Notes under the pieces: model-generated | Told to the model about the DNA's origin: nothing | Seen by the model: the letters and a program-made list of their open reading frames with translations, nothing else | Database searches by the model: none | Shown: piece after piece, positions 28,865 to 41,831 of the stretch | Numbering within the stretch: the first letter of the stretch is position 1 | Layout: the number at the start of each line of letters is the position of its first letter | NCBI RefSeq assembly: GCF_003597395.2 | Contig: NC_133773.1 | Coordinates: 147,170,728 to 147,234,727, forward strand | Source of the DNA: Chelonoidis abingdonii | Lineage: Eukaryota; Chordata; Testudines; Testudinidae | Length of the DNA: 64,000 nucleotides | Reading direction: 5' to 3' | Program-made: the position numbers and the translations under genes

Positions 28865-29242
28865 AGGGAAAATCCCCACTACGTCTCAGTGAGCTCTGTG
28901 TAAGACATGAGCGCCAGGTCACAAGGGGTCCCACCAACCTGGAGCAGGAAATGTCAATGGGAAAAGGTGCAAAAGCGAGAGACTGAATTAGTTCAAACAA
29001 ACAGGCCCCCTGATGGAACGCACAGACTGTATTAAGATCATGGCTGGTGAACAAATGTATGACTGGAAATCAGTGGCCACAATTGGTGTGTTGGAGATTA
29101 GGTCTCATTTGTGGACAAAATAACGAGGGGATGAGTTATTTAACATTGGTATCAATGGCTGGAAGAGAACATCAAATCCTCACTGATAACATTTGCAGAG
29201 GAAACAAAAATTGGGGGGTCGTAACTAATGAAGAGGACAGGT

Positions 29243-30336
29243 TGTGACATTATTGATATAATCTGGGACCATATATGAACATGGTTGCAACCAAGGTCCT
29301 GTAGTGGCACCAAATCTTGTATAAAGGGGGTCATATGAAGTGTCTAAGACCAGGTTAGGGTTGCTGGTTATGATTATGCTGTGCTGTGTGCATGTTCATT
29401 TTTGTAGTTGAAGTTATGATATTGGCTCTATACTGACTGTACTTCAAACGTATGCTGTGCTTCTGGGTGACACCCAGACAGGTTGGTGTTAGCTCGTCTA
29501 GCCTGCTTGTGGCCCCTTTAAGGACCATTAAGCTATACAATTGACCCATTGAGAGGAGGCAGATATGCCTTGTAACTCAGCAAAGTGCAGGGACTTGCCC
29601 ATGTGACTCCAGACTCCATTTGTTTCTGTAATTTCCACAGTAAGAACAGAGGTTGTTACACCTGGAAAAGACTATAAAAGGCTGATGCTCATCTCCATCT
29701 GGCCTTCAGTCCTGCTTCTTACCTCTGGAGGGACTTTGCTACAAGGAAGCTCTGAACCAAAGACTGAATTGACCCATCCCAGCTGGGGATATTCCAAGAA
29801 CTTGATTTGAACCTGCAGTTTACTCCATCACTGCTACAAGCCTGAACCAAGAACTTTGCATTACTGTATGTAATTGATTCCATTTAACCAATTCTAGCTC
29901 TCATCTCTAACCTTTTCCTTTTATGAATAAACCTTTAGATTTAGATTCTAAAGGATTGGCACCAGCGTGATTTTGGTAAGATCTGATGTGTATATTGACC
30001 TGGGTTTGGGGCTTGGTCTTTGAGATCAAGAGAACCTTTTTCTTTTATTGGGGTGTTGGTTTTCATAACCATTCATCCCCCGGGTGGGGACTGGTGTGAT
30101 ACTGGGACGGAGGACATGGAGTGGTCTAAGGAAATTTGCAAATTGTTGTTGTGTGACTTGTGGTTAGCCAGTGGGGTGAAACCAAAGTCCTTTTTGTCTG
30201 GCTGATTTGGTTTGCCTTAGAGATGGAAAAAACCCACCTGGGGCTGTAACTGCCCTGTTTAAGCAATTGGTCCTGAACTGGCACTCTCAGTTGGGCCCTG
30301 CCAGAACCCCATTGTTACCCAGGTCACCGTGACACA
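29243..30336 (+). mobile_element. LTR (family C), plus copy inside CR1
   Basis: Begins TGTGACATTATTGATATAAT and ends CGTGACACA, about 1.1 kb, with AATAAA near 29925. It matches reversed copies at 49211-50340 and 58758-59843. Target duplication not visible. Confidence 0.78.
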
Positions 30337-31129
30337 TCAATTTTTGCTCGGTTGGTAATCTGGGCATTTGAATACAGGTAAATGTATAAAATCTTAGGAA
30401 CAGAGATTGCAAGCATGCGTACAGGCTGTGGACTCTATCTTGGGAAGCAGTGACTCTGACAAGGTTTTAAAGGTCATGGTGAATAATCAGCTGAACATGA
30501 GCTCTTAGTGCAACACTGTGGCCAAAAGAAGTAATGTGACCCTGGGATGCGTGAACAGGAATCCTGAGGAGCAGTGGAGAGGTGATTTTCCCTCTGTATT
30601 TGCTGCTGGGATCCGGTGCCCACAATTCGAGAAGGCTATGGACAAGTGGGAGAGGGTCAGAGAAAAGCCAGTAGGATGATTAAAGAAAACCTGCCTTATA
30701 GTGAGAGACGCAAGGAGCTCCATCTATTTGGGGTGACTCGATCCCCGTTGTGACATTGCACTGCATAAGGTTATGGAAATATGCTTATGAGTGTAAATAT
30801 AACGTAACTGGAACACGCTCTGTGCTAGATATGCCGTGTAACATACCTTTGCAAAGTTTATGATCTACTGAATATATTCAGCCCATTCGTATGCATATGT
30901 GGTTTTTATATCTGAAGTTATGAGTGTTGGCTCTGTGCTGGCATTTGAAGTGTTTGCTGTAGGAAGCACATAAGGGAGGTTTGGCCAACGTATGGTGAAG
31001 GGACTATTCAAGTAATTGAGAGTACTGAACTACGACAAAAAACAGACTCCAACGTGAGGCTGCAGAACTGGAATTAATCTGCAAACTGGATACCAGCAGA
31101 ATAAAGACTGGGAGTGGTTGGGTCATTAC

Positions 31130-31452
31130 AAAACCTAAACTTAATTTCTCCCTCCTTGTCAACTGTTTGTAATTGGCCACTCTCATACCACTTCCAAAGT
31201 TATTTTTCCTCCCTTGGTATCCTGCTGTTAATTGATTTATCTTGTTAGGCTGACCTCACACTTGGTAAAGCAACCCCCATCCTTTCCTTTATTTATACCT
31301 GCTCCTATGTTTTTCACTCCATGCATTTGATGAAGTGGGTTTTAGCCCACGGAAGCTTATGCCCAAATAAATGTGTTAATCTCTAAAGTGCGACAAGGAC
31401 TTCTTGTGGTTTTTGCTGATACAGACTAACATGGCTGCTACTCGGAAACCTA
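31130..31452 (+). repeat. Dispersed repeat, copy 2
   Basis: Same family as 16590-16905, with TGATGAAGTGGGTTTTAGCC and a terminal GGCTGCTACTCGGAAACC. The two copies diverge moderately. Confidence 0.65.
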
Positions 31453-31877
31453 ACTACAATGGACTTTGGGAGACGCCAATCCACATCTGAGCTTTCCTGG
31501 GAACGTTCAAATTAACATGTAAACAATGGCGTCGGCCTGCAAAAAGCTGAATCATTCATGGACACGTGACTTACCCAGGTGGCTACAAACTCCATCTTGG
31601 TGCTGTGATTTTGCACAGAAGAACAAAGGGGTTTCTGTCCACAACAGAGAGAATAGAAAAGGCCCTGGAACCCCCTCCATTTTGTCTTCAGCTGGCTCAA
31701 GAGACGGCTTCTCCACCGCAAAGCAATGCCTGAAAGAAACTGGAACAAAGGACTGTACCTCTGGCATGTGAGTGATTGCTGGACCCAGGCCATAAACTAC
31801 AGCTTTGGTCTGAAAAGGATTGTACCTGAGACAACATCTAGGGTGAGAAGTTAGTATTTGTAGCTAGAGCCTTAGTG

Positions 31878-33078
31878 TGTGACCCTTCTGCCCCTCTGAG
31901 TTGGCAGCAACAAGGGCCGGGTTCAGTATCCAGGGGTTCCATTTCAATAACACCATGCATAACCGGCTCGAGCCCCCACCCAGTGACCTGGGACACTTAC
32001 ATACCACACCCTCCTGGGCGCCTCTAGGCGGCAATACTTCCCCTCTCGCAAGCACGGAGTCTGAGTGTAGCGAAATCTTTTTAATAAAGGAAGGAATCAA
32101 TGCTGCATCCCCTTGGAGAACCACCACAACCAGAGTTATAACACAAACCATAACCACCCCCCCAAGTACATTTGGCAATGTCCTTTTCCCCTTAGGGTCT
32201 TAAGTCCAATCACCCCAAGTCCAACAACCCAAAAGTCTCTGGTCATGCCACCCCAGAGTTCAAGAGTTTATCTGTAGAGTTTACCCTCCAAGCCTGGGTG
32301 GAAATGGGGGGAAGTCTACACAGGGTGTTAAGAGGTACCTTACGTGGGCCAGGGCCAACTGCTCTCCTCTCCATGAAGTTCTGCTGCAGTCTTCACCACA
32401 ACCAACTCCACCACACCAGCTGCCGCCGCTCCTCCAGCCACCCCTGCAAACCACTTCACTCTGCTCTCTGTTCCATGGGCTGCTCCAACACACTACAAAC
32501 TGCTCCGCTCTGCCAGCTGCTTAACAATAGGTCTTCAGACTCCCCACTAGTTAACACAGCACTCAGTGATTTCAGCTCTTAGTAGTGGAGCCCTGGTGCT
32601 GGTGCATCATTGATCCAACATGAATTCAGCTCAGTAGTGTCTAGATAGACTCCTAATGGAATCAAAATTAGTTCTAGTCTTTAACAGTGGAGAGAGAAGA
32701 AAGTGCAACTGGTGTTCCAGGCCCTCAAAAGGGGCCCATACCATCAAGTACACATACCAGCCCCACCTTCTCTTCCTTCATAGGGTTTTGGAACCCATGT
32801 CTCATGTTTAGCAAGTACCACCCAACTGAGGTTAAGTCATTTCGGTCACAAAGCAGTCCCACAGCTCCCTATTCAACACACAGGGTGACAAACTTTTTTT
32901 CCCTCCTGCCCCAATAATAAGAAATTGGGGATTCCAGAGCTGTTAAAATCACCATCCCAAGTTGCTGTGGGCTTATGCTAAGTGGGGGGGTGGATGCCAA
33001 GGAAATTCTTAAATTCTTTTCACACTCTCTACAGTTCACCACCAGATGTCAGGGTAGCGCTCGTCCTGATTGCCTACA
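31878..33078 (-). mobile_element. LTR (family B), reversed copy
   Basis: Left end TGTGACCCTTCTGCCCCTCT is the reverse of the right end of 24163-25605. The right end is GATTGCCTACA. The flanks TAGTG and TAGAG match at 4 of 5 bases. Confidence 0.68.
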
Positions 33079-33925
33079 TAGAGTTAAGTTAGTCTTGTGG
33101 GTTTTGGTTTTTTTGCTTGGTAACTTACTTTGTTCAGTCTGTTATTACTAGAAGCCCCTTAAACCTGACTTTTTATACTTAATAAAATCACTTTTGTTAT
33201 TAATTAACCAGAGTAAGTGATTAATACCTTGGGGAGCAAACAGCTGTGCAATCTTTTCTATCAGTGTTATAGAAGGGGGACAATTTATGAGTTTACCCTG
33301 CATAAGCTTTATACAGAGTAAAACGGATTTATTTGGGGTTTAGGCTCCCAGAAGGACTGAATACTGGGTGCTAGGAAAGTCCTTGTTAACTGAGAAGCCC
33401 CTGGGCTAAGTGAATCTCTGTTTCTGTGAACTGCAGGGGGCTGCGGCCCAGCCTTTGGCCTATGCTGGAGCGACTTGGTGTGGTCTAGCTCAGCAAGATG
33501 GGAGTGGAGGGAAGCCTTTTCTGGCAGGGGGGTTTGTTCTCCGTGGTTTCCCAGCACATCTCGTGACAGGCTTGAGGGAGTTTCTGTGACCAAACCCGTC
33601 TATAGGTACCTACATAGGGGACAAATATTTAATAACGGGCTCTTCAATCCAGCAGAGAAAGGTCTAACCCGATCCAGTGGCTGGAAGATGAAGCCAGACA
33701 CATTCAGACTGGAAGTAAGGTGTATGTTTCTGAAAGGGAGGGGACTTAACCACTGGAACCATTTACCAAGGGTCGTGGTAGATTCTCCATCACTGGCAAT
33801 TTTCCAGGCCAGCCTGGCTGTTTGTCTCACAGCTCCGCTCTGGGTGTAATTCGGGGCCAGTCCCTGGCCTGTGTTCTGCAGGGGGTCAGGGTCCCTGCTG
33901 GCCTCGGGAGCTATGAATTGATTCT

Positions 33926-34423
33926 ACCCCCCCACTTCCTGTTTCAGGTTCTGAAGAAGGAGACTGGAGCTGGTGACTGTGACACCGGCTGACTGAAAGA
34001 GGAAAGAAGGGGAAGGAGCGAACTCGGCTGTTGTGGCTGCCACCCCACCATCTCCTGGAACCCTGGACCATCTTCGTCCGAAGCCATAGAGCTTCCTGAC
34101 CACTCGGGGCCAGAGAGAGGGACCCAGATGACACCACTGGCTCTGGCTAGCTCCTGAACACCGTCTGGGATGGGAGACTTTGTGACACCCCCACCCCTAG
34201 TGGGTTCTTTTCCTTCTCCACCTTATTTCCTCTCTCTTTTTCCTTCTGTCGAAGCATCCCCTGGCTTAGCAGCCAAGCCTGCACATGGTGTAACATGGCT
34301 GTGAGCATGTGACAGGCATGCAGCTAAAAGCGATGCCCTAGGGGGTTTGCCAGGCCCCAGAGTGGCTGATTGGCCCGTGTGCTTGTCACACTCCAGGGTG
34401 CAGTCCAGACCAGTGAGGGGCTG
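33926..34423. other. Intergenic, nothing recognised
   Basis: Follows the CR1 3' end. No exon or repeat end was placed. Confidence 0.45.
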
Positions 34424-35472
34424 TGTCACGCCTGCCCTGCAGGCTCTGTTGTTGCTCCCAGCCTGGGCCGCTCACAAACAGCAGGTCCTACCCTGAGTGT
34501 CTGTATAGCTGCAGCCCTGGTCCGTTGGCTCTGACACACCATCCACCCCCTGGTTTCCAGCAGCCTTGGTTACTGCCTGCAGGGTGACCCCAACACACTC
34601 CCAGTCCCGGATTGTCCCCAAATCGTGTGTTCTGCATGTCCAGCCCTCTCCGGGGCAGCTCAGACAGTAGAGGGCTGTTGCCCCTGTAAGGGGTCAGTAT
34701 CCAGCAGTTCACTGCTTTAACTGGAGCTAACCAAACAGCTCCGTTCAAACACAACACTGGGTTAGTTTAGATTAAAAATAAAACAAGTTGATTTAGCTCC
34801 AAAGAGGTAGGTTTTAAGTGAGTACAGGTGTAAGGCATTAAAGTCAGAAATGGGTACAAGAGAAATAAAGATAAAATTTTTCCTAGTAGCTAAAATTTTA
34901 CAGGCCAGACTTGGTTCAAGGCAAAATCCTCACCACATGTTCCCAGCAACAGGGGGACCAAATTCACAGATCAGGATCCCCACAAAGTCAAGGTTCCTTT
35001 GTCTTCTTAGGTGAAAGAGAGAGAGGGAGATACTGAGATGTTTTGCCCCACACGTTTACAGTTCATTCAACCTTCAAAATGCGTTTTCCTGAGGGTCTCC
35101 CCTAGACAACGTTCCTTCCTGCTCTGAGGATGGAGACATGGAGTCTCACAGGGAAAGGGGATCCATGTTGTTGCTAAAACGCAGATTGATCTGTACCTCC
35201 CCCCCTTCCTTCCCAAAGAATGGCCACCTGAGCCATGACTGCCCATTAGCTTTGATGTTACCTGGCGAGAGGCGTCAGCTTGTCCGTCTTTGAGGAACAG
35301 GTCTCCCCTGCCTGGACTTGTTGGTTACCACATTTCAGTCCTGATTTCAGCTTGTGTTCAGAACTTTACATACAACGCTGCTAGACACATTTCCCCATGA
35401 CATTACTGAGCAGTGAGGAGTTAGTTTTCCAGTAATCCCTTCCTCAGCACATTTTGTACAAAGATTATGACA
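34424..35472 (-). mobile_element. Probable LTR (family E)
   Basis: TGTCACGCCTGCCCTGCAGG at the left and AAGATTATGACA at the right give TG...CA ends, about 1.05 kb. No target duplication is seen and there is only one copy here, so the call rests on the ends and general look. Confidence 0.42.
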
Positions 35473-36064
35473 GCGGGGTGTAGGGTGTGAGTACAGGGTG
35501 CAGCGGGCACAGTGCTGAGCCTACCTTGTTCAAGTAGTGAGGGTGCAAATGAGAATCGATGCCAGAGACAGAGGCTGCATTGTCGCTCTTAGCTGTTCTT
35601 TTCTCCCCTGTGCCGCGTGTGTTTGTCTTGTTTTGTCTTCTAGGAAACAGGCTCGGACTGCAGCCTCTACATCCACAGCTCCCTGCCAGCCCACCTGACC
35701 TTGGCTCTTTTCCCCAAGAGGACAGCTGGGACCATCGTGACTCCCCCTAACAAATCTAGCCCTTGTAACTACAGCCTTATTCCCATCCCTTTCGCTGGGG
35801 CCTTTAGAAAAGAAGCCCCCTTGTCTGACAGTCTAATATCTAGGGGGTCTCTTTTAATAATAGAGCACAGAACGGGCTCAAGCTCCAGTAACACCAACAG
35901 ACCCCAGTTGTCGGCAGCATGACTCAAACCAAGGACCGTTGGAGCTTAGTGCATGAGCCTCTAGTGCACGAGCTAAAGGCCAATTCGCTGTTAGCTGCGG
36001 CTGTAGAGCAGAGTCTTTTAACTCTCTCTTGCTACGTGGTCTCAATGCCACTAGATGGGACAGA
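35473..36064. other. LTR-like remnant with a tRNA-like block
   Basis: GAATCGATGCCAGAG and TAATATCTAGGGGGTCTCTT are unplaced. The part from about 35780 to 36064 continues, after the LTR insertion at 36070-36972, into 36978-37400, which shares CACCCAGTGACCTGGGAC and CTTCCCCTCTCGCAAGC with the family B LTR at 31975-32055. Confidence 0.5.
35912..35983 (-). repeat. tRNA-like sequence (A and B boxes)
   Basis: On the minus strand TTAGCTCGTGCAC (A-box-like, 35964-35976) and GGTTTGAGTC (B-box-like, 35921-35930) are spaced as in a tRNA. The cloverleaf is poor, so it is likely a tRNA-derived SINE head or pseudogene, not a working tRNA. Confidence 0.4.
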
Positions 36065-36069
36065 GCCCC

Positions 36070-36972
36070 TATCATAAGCCTAACTCCCAAATCTGGACTT
36101 TAGCTTCCAGAAATCTGGGTGCCTAGCATGAACCCTTCTAAGCTTAATTACCAGCTTAGCTTTGATCTCGCTGCAACCATCCAAAAATTCCAGGGTTTTG
36201 GCGCCCTCTGGTCTCCCCAAAACCTTCCCTGGAGAGACCCCAAGACTCAGAGACTCTGAGTCTCATAACAAAGGGAAATAACCCACTTCCCTTCCCCCTC
36301 TCTCTCTCCCACTCAGACTTTCCTCTCTGGGCTAACCTGGAGTACTGATGCAATCTCTTTACTCACAATTACCAGAAGCATGTCTCCTCTATTCCACAAA
36401 GAGGACAAACCCAAATACAAGGAAACAGAAATGATTCTATCTCTTCCCCCTCCCACCAATTCCCTGGTGCTGCAGAGCTTACCCTCCGTAGATCTAACAC
36501 AAAGAGAATTCCCCTCCCTTCGTTCCTTAACCTACCCAGAGAGAAAAAACTCAAACAAGTTCTTAAAAAGAAACTTTATTATAAAAGAAAGAAAAAAGAC
36601 ATAGAATATAATCTCTGCATCAAGTGACAATACAGGGCTATTGCTTGTAAGAAAATATGAATAAACAGTCTGATTCAAAAGAATATCCAATTTGAAACAT
36701 TCCAGCAAGCTACACACATGTAAATACACCCAAAACAACATAAAAGCGTATTTGTTTTTCTACCTGTACTTACAATTTGGAAACAGAAGATTAGAAGATA
36801 GAAAGAACCTTCTCATAGCTGAGGAGACAGACAAAAGACTTAGACCCCAAATTCCCTCTCTGACTTTGAAAAATCCAGTTTTCTGATTGATCCTCTGGTC
36901 AGGTGTTTGGTTCCCTTTGTTAACCCTTTACAGGTAAAAGAAACATTAACCCTTAGCTATCTATTTATGACA
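36070..36972 (-). mobile_element. Solo LTR (family A), minus copy
   Basis: Sister of 14985-15870, reversed. It is flanked by a perfect GCCCC duplication (36065-36069 and 36973-36977), about 903 bp. It split an older LTR-like sequence. Confidence 0.87.
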
Positions 36973-36977
36973 GCCCC

Positions 36978-38205
36978 ACACCCAGGAGGTGTATGGGTTA
37001 CACCCCCACCCAGTGACCTGGGACAATCCCTGGGCACCTTTAAGTGGCAATACTTCCCCTCTCGCAAGCAGAGTGTGTAGAAAATAAACTTTTAGTAAAG
37101 TGGAAAGTAACTCAGCCTTAATTTGGGAAAACGCCACAAGCAGGATTCAGAAGCATGTGACCATGAGCAAAACACCCACCCCAGAGCATGGCGGGCAGTG
37201 TCCCTTGACTCAGGTTCTCGCGGTGAGAAAATCCAACCAACAAGTTCCTGCAATGTGCTGCTCCCCTCTTCCTCCACCGCACCCCAGTCTCAGTTACTGT
37301 CCTTGGTCAGTGACGACCCCAAGTTCAGAGGAGCATTCACGTGAGTTCACCTCACACCTCGGCTCGCTCTGCTGTCACTTGCTCTGCTCTGCTGTTGGCC
37401 ACTCCACTGCTACTCACTCCACCACTACAGCCATTGGAGTCTCTGGAGGTCCCAGCACCTAACACGATCTCAGCTGTCAGTGGGGGAACCTCCCTGCTAG
37501 CGCCACCTGGGCAGGTCCTCCCACCAGAGATGCTGGCTCATCAGAGTCCTCATGCTTCGGCCTTGTTATCACTGATTTCATCTCTCATCAGCCACAGCAC
37601 AAGACTTTCAACTGAGGCTGAAGCTCTGTCTACACTTGCGAGTTTACAACGGCCCTGCTGTAAGGTCTTCCATGTACTGCTCTACGCTGGCGGGAGAGAG
37701 CTCGCCCGTCAGCATCGCTAAACGGTCCCAGCGAGCAGTGGTAGTTTTGTCAGTGGGAGAGCATCTCCTGCTGATGTCGTGCTGTCCACACGGTGCTTCT
37801 GTTGGTGAAACATAGGTCACTGAAGGGTGTGTTTTTTTCACACCCCAAGCAACATAAGTTATACCAACAAAAGTGCTAGTGTAGATATATACAGTGGGGA
37901 GAGGGAGGGTCATGTGGTGTCCAGGACCCAAACCACTAGAGAGAAACACCTGATCCTCTCCCTGTCATCTCTGCTGGGCTTTGGCACCCCTAACCCTGCT
38001 TTGCAGGCACCGTTTAGTTGAGGGTGAGTCCCTCAGTCAGGGCCTGCCTAGCACAGTTCTGCTGCCCTTAATTCACACAACAAGGATAACAACCCTTTAA
38101 TACTCCTGCACCCCATAACAAAGTGACTTGCAACCCAACACCCACCAAAAGTGACCAGCTGGGCAACGCCACCCCATCATACTGTGCCCCTGGGCAGAGC
38201 ACCTG
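36978..38205. other. Older LTR-like sequence, no gene
   Basis: Starts with CACACCCAGGAGGTGTATGG and the family B-like CCCAGTGACCTGGGAC. The rest is unplaced. No exon recognised. Confidence 0.45.
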
Positions 38206-39335
38206 AACAGGGGTGGCATGTTTGTAGAAATTTTGGTGGTGCTCAGAACCCACCCCTGCCCAAACTCTGTCCCCCCAACTCTGCCCCCCTACCTGCCCAA
38301 GGCTCTGGGAAGTAGTTTGGGTGAAGGAGAAGGTCTGGGGTGCAGGCCTTAGGCTGTGACAGGGGATTGGGGTGCAGGCTCTGAGAGGGAGTTTGGGGAT
38401 GGGAGGGGTACAGAGGGATGGGGTACAGGGTAAAGCTGTGGGGTGTGGCTGCAGATGAGGGGTTTGGAGTGTGGGAGGGGCTTAGGGTGAGAGTAGGGGT
38501 GTAGGAGGTGAGGGCTCTGTCTGGGGCTGGCAACGGGGGTTTGGGGTGTGGGAAGGGCTCAGGGTGAGAGTAGGGGTGTGTGGGGTGAGGGCTCTGGCTG
38601 GGACTGGGGATAAGGTGTTTGGGGTGCTGGAGGGGCTCAGGGCTTGGGCAGAGGGTTGAGAGTGTGTGGGGGGGTGAAAGCTCTGGCTGGAGGTATGGGC
38701 TCTGGGGTGGGGCAGGGCTGGGGATGAGTTTGGGGTGCAGGCAGGCTGCTCCAGGACAGCGACCAGAGAGCAGGACTCCCCACCAGCCCTTTCCCTGGCA
38801 GCAGCAGCAAGCTCTGGGGGAGGAGCCCCCCCTTTCCTGCCCCCCCACACTGCATGTGCTCCTAGGGCCTCTCTCAGGTCCAGAAATCTCCCTCACCTCC
38901 TCCATTGTGGGTGCTGTGTGCACCTCCTCCCCTGCTGCTGTCTCTGACTGTAGCCTTACTGGGAGTGAGGGATGGGACTGCCTCCTTGCTCAGCATGGGG
39001 CAGGAGCAGTGACTGTGGGTGGGCGAGTGGGGGTCCTGCTGCAAAAGGGAAGAGTTTGAGGGGGACTGGCAGGCTCTCAGTCAAGTCTGCCCTAGCTGGT
39101 GAGGTGGGGGGCACTAGGATCCCACGGCAGCAGTTGCTGCAGGGAAACAGCATGCAGGAGACCAAGACAGAGAGGCTCCACTCCTTGGTCCAGGAAAGCC
39201 GAGTAGGGGGCGGGGGCAGCAAGTTGAGGCCACGGGATACTGGGGGGGCACGCAAGTGGGGCCGGGGGGGTGCCCTGGCCCCAGATTTTGGTGGAGCTAG
39301 GCCCCAGCTGTGAATATTGCTGGTGCCCAAGCACC
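38206..39335. mobile_element. Possible hAT-like element with G-rich interior
   Basis: Begins near CAGGGGTGGCATGTTTGTAG, a terminal sequence common in turtle-like DNA repeats. The interior (38330-38730) is a degenerate G-rich tandem of GGGGTGCAGG and CTCAGGGTGAGAG. The right end is not firm. Confidence 0.4.
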
Positions 39336-41787
39336 ACGTGGGTGTGGAACTCGCTGCTTATGCTCCTGAAGGCTCCTCACTGGGTGTCAGGGAGAAGCTC
39401 CTGCTGACCCTGCTTACATTAAAATGAGTCTTGCTGGTTACTTTATATTTCAAAAGCTTTGATCATTTTTGCTTCTTTTGTGTATCTTTCACTAAAGGTT
39501 AAAAGGGTGTTTAATGGTGTGTTTGCCATGGACTAAGCAGGACGAGGCCGTTGTCTACTGAGCCCCAAACCTTGTTTAACATTGTTTAAAGCTGGACAGT
39601 GCCAGGGCCATGTGAACACCTTTGACGCTGTGGGCCTGTAGCGAGGAGGCCTCACTCCCCGCCGTGCCTGAGAGGGACAAGCCAGAACAGGCGCAGCAGT
39701 GGGCGGAGCCACCACCGCCTGTCCCTGCCCCCTGGAAGTCAAGGGGTGGGACAGGAAGTATAAAAGCCCGGCCCCGGTGCTCAGTTGGTGGGAGGTTGTT
39801 GGAGAGGACAGATGTTGGGGTCTGAGCTCCTGCTGGGTCTAGCCTGTCTGGTGCCCAGAGGAGCCCATGGTCTGGGACTTACTGGATGGTGCCTGTGGAT
39901 GGCATGTACCCAGTGAGGGGCAGATTGGAAGTGGCCTGGGGGCAGTTGACCCCAGTCAGGCTGTAGATATACCTGAGCCCATGTCAGTGTGTTGTGGGCA
40001 GGACCCCCACTGACTGCAGCGACTCCCTGCTGCTGCTAGGGCCCCGGGCTGGGATGCAGTGGAGTGGGAGGGCCTGTGTCCCCTCAGACTCCCCCTCCGC
40101 CCTGGGCTGAGGAGACCTTTTGTACTGGTCACCTTGCTGTTCAGCCCCTGCTCGAGGGGCCTGACTCTTAGCTGTGTTTATTGCCCCACCCTGAGCCCAG
40201 GCTTGGGCTGTACAAGCCGCCACTGTGTTTGCTCAGCCCAGCTGAGAAGCCTGAGCTTGAACTGCTTGGGGCCCTGCCCTGCTCCAGGGCCCGGCTTATA
40301 AACTCACTGATTGCTGCTCAGCCCGGCCTGCGGGCCTGAGCCTATTCACTCTGGGAGGCCGGACTATTCCTGCTCAGCCCGGTCTGAGCCTATTCACTCT
40401 GGGAGGCCCAACTATTCCTGCTCAGCCAATCTATTTCCGGCTACAGCCACGGTCCTGAAGCCTATTCACTCTGCTGGGATGGCCGGACCTATTCCTCTGC
40501 TCAGAACCAGGTCTGAGCCTATTCAAAATCTGGGAGGCCGGACTATATCCTGCTCAGTTACCTGGGCCCTGAGCTCTATTCCCATCTGGGAGGTCCTGAC
40601 TATTAGATACTGCTTCAGCCCGGTCTGAGGCCTTTATTAACATCGTGGGAGGCCCGACTGATTCTTGCTCAGGGCCTTGCATTGAGAAAGGCCCGTAACT
40701 CCCCAGCGATACTCAGCAGTTGTATGGCGCCTCAACCCTGAAAGCCAAGGGAACCCAGGGCCGACAGCGTGCTAGGCGAAGCTTGTGTGGCTCCCCTCCG
40801 CCCTTCAGGCAGGGTTGTAGCGCCTAGTGCCCACCCTTTCAAATGGCCCCTTTATTCCTCTGGCATGTAATACAGGCCCCCCCAACCCCTATGTGCAAAC
40901 ATGTGCCGCCGATTGAGCGAGTTTTGCAAATGGGTTAATGCTGGGCATCAAGAGAATCCTAGTATACTTTAAGGCCAGCAGGGCAGAAGGGACTTGGGCT
41001 GGCCCAGGAGCCCTTTCCTCCTATTAGGGGATGCAGCCCCTGGGGGCAGGAGACTGGCTGGCTAGTTTGAGCAGGGCTAGGAATGGAGGTTTCAGAAATC
41101 AACAACAGTTCCATTCCCCCTGTCACCCATTCCACTCCTCCCACAACCAGATCTTCCCACCTAGATTGCGTGAGGGGTGGCCCAGGGCAATAGTGGAATA
41201 TTGAGGAGAGGATCCCACTGTGGCGTTCGCCAAGAATTGATGGCAATCATGGCTAGTAAACAGCAATCAGACGTCAGCCAGGAATACCCTTTCCCAGGTG
41301 CCAATAGGAGGAGGAAGAACACTCTAGCCAGAGGGAGTGCAGAAGCCCTGGCTGGGACAGCAGGGCAGAGAATGTGCCCAGCCCCCACATACAGCAGAGC
41401 ATGAGACCCCTGCATGGAGGTGGCTGCACTCTGCCTCATCCAGCACATGGCTGCCCGAGGCCTGTTGGCTTTGTATTCGGGAGGCTCTTTCCGAGCACAC
41501 AAGCGGACACTTAGCCCAGCACCAGTGAAACCTCTCCCCCCATGAACCTGCTATCCAAACAGGCCACTCTGCCTGGCTGGCTGTGGGAGAGGAGCAGGCG
41601 GTAGCTGGGAGACGGAGGGGGGGGCTGCAAGGGCAGCTTGGGCTGAGGGGTCTGCAGAAGGTCACAGGGCCCTGGCTCAGCAACCGCTCCAGCTGCAGGG
41701 GAATAGCCATGCCGAGTTGCTGGCGCTGCAAACTCTGTTCTGCCTGAAACGCACTAGGGGTCAACACCTCATGCATCAGCCCCGAGT
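39336..41787. other. Intergenic: LTR-like piece and degenerate tandem
   Basis: A TATA-like TATAAAAG near 39759 in GC-rich DNA may belong to an LTR promoter. From 40305 to 40660 a unit near 50-58 bp (GCCTATTCACTCTGGGAGGC) is repeated about six times with growing decay. No coding gene is recognised. Confidence 0.5.
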
Positions 41788-41831
41788 TTGAGAGATAGCC
41801 TCCATGGCGGGGCCGGAGCCCGGCTCCCTCA

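Larger units (their letters stand above)
30749..33594 (+). mobile_element. LTR-like insertion (family D), itself interrupted
   Basis: Begins TGTGACATTGCACTGCATAA within the CR1 copy. CCCGT flanks it on both sides (30744-30748 and 33595-33599), which fits a 5-bp target duplication, although the end would then not be CA. Its own sequence is broken by the repeat at 31130-31452 and the reversed family B LTR at 31878-33078. AATAAAATCAC near 33181 looks like its poly(A) signal. Confidence 0.55.
28865..33925 (+). mobile_element. CR1 LINE copy in three pieces, split by LTR insertions
   Basis: Pieces at about 28865-29242, 30337-30748 and 33595-33925 read in order as the end of a CR1 reverse-transcriptase frame and its 3' UTR (DNICRGNKNWGVVTNEEDRL; AMDKWERVREKPVG in decayed form; LNHWNHLPRVVVDSPSL). 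The 3' end near 33900-33925 keeps a degraded TATGAATTGATTCT terminal repeat. Frames are broken. The gaps are filled by the LTRs at 29243 and 30749. Confidence 0.75.
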
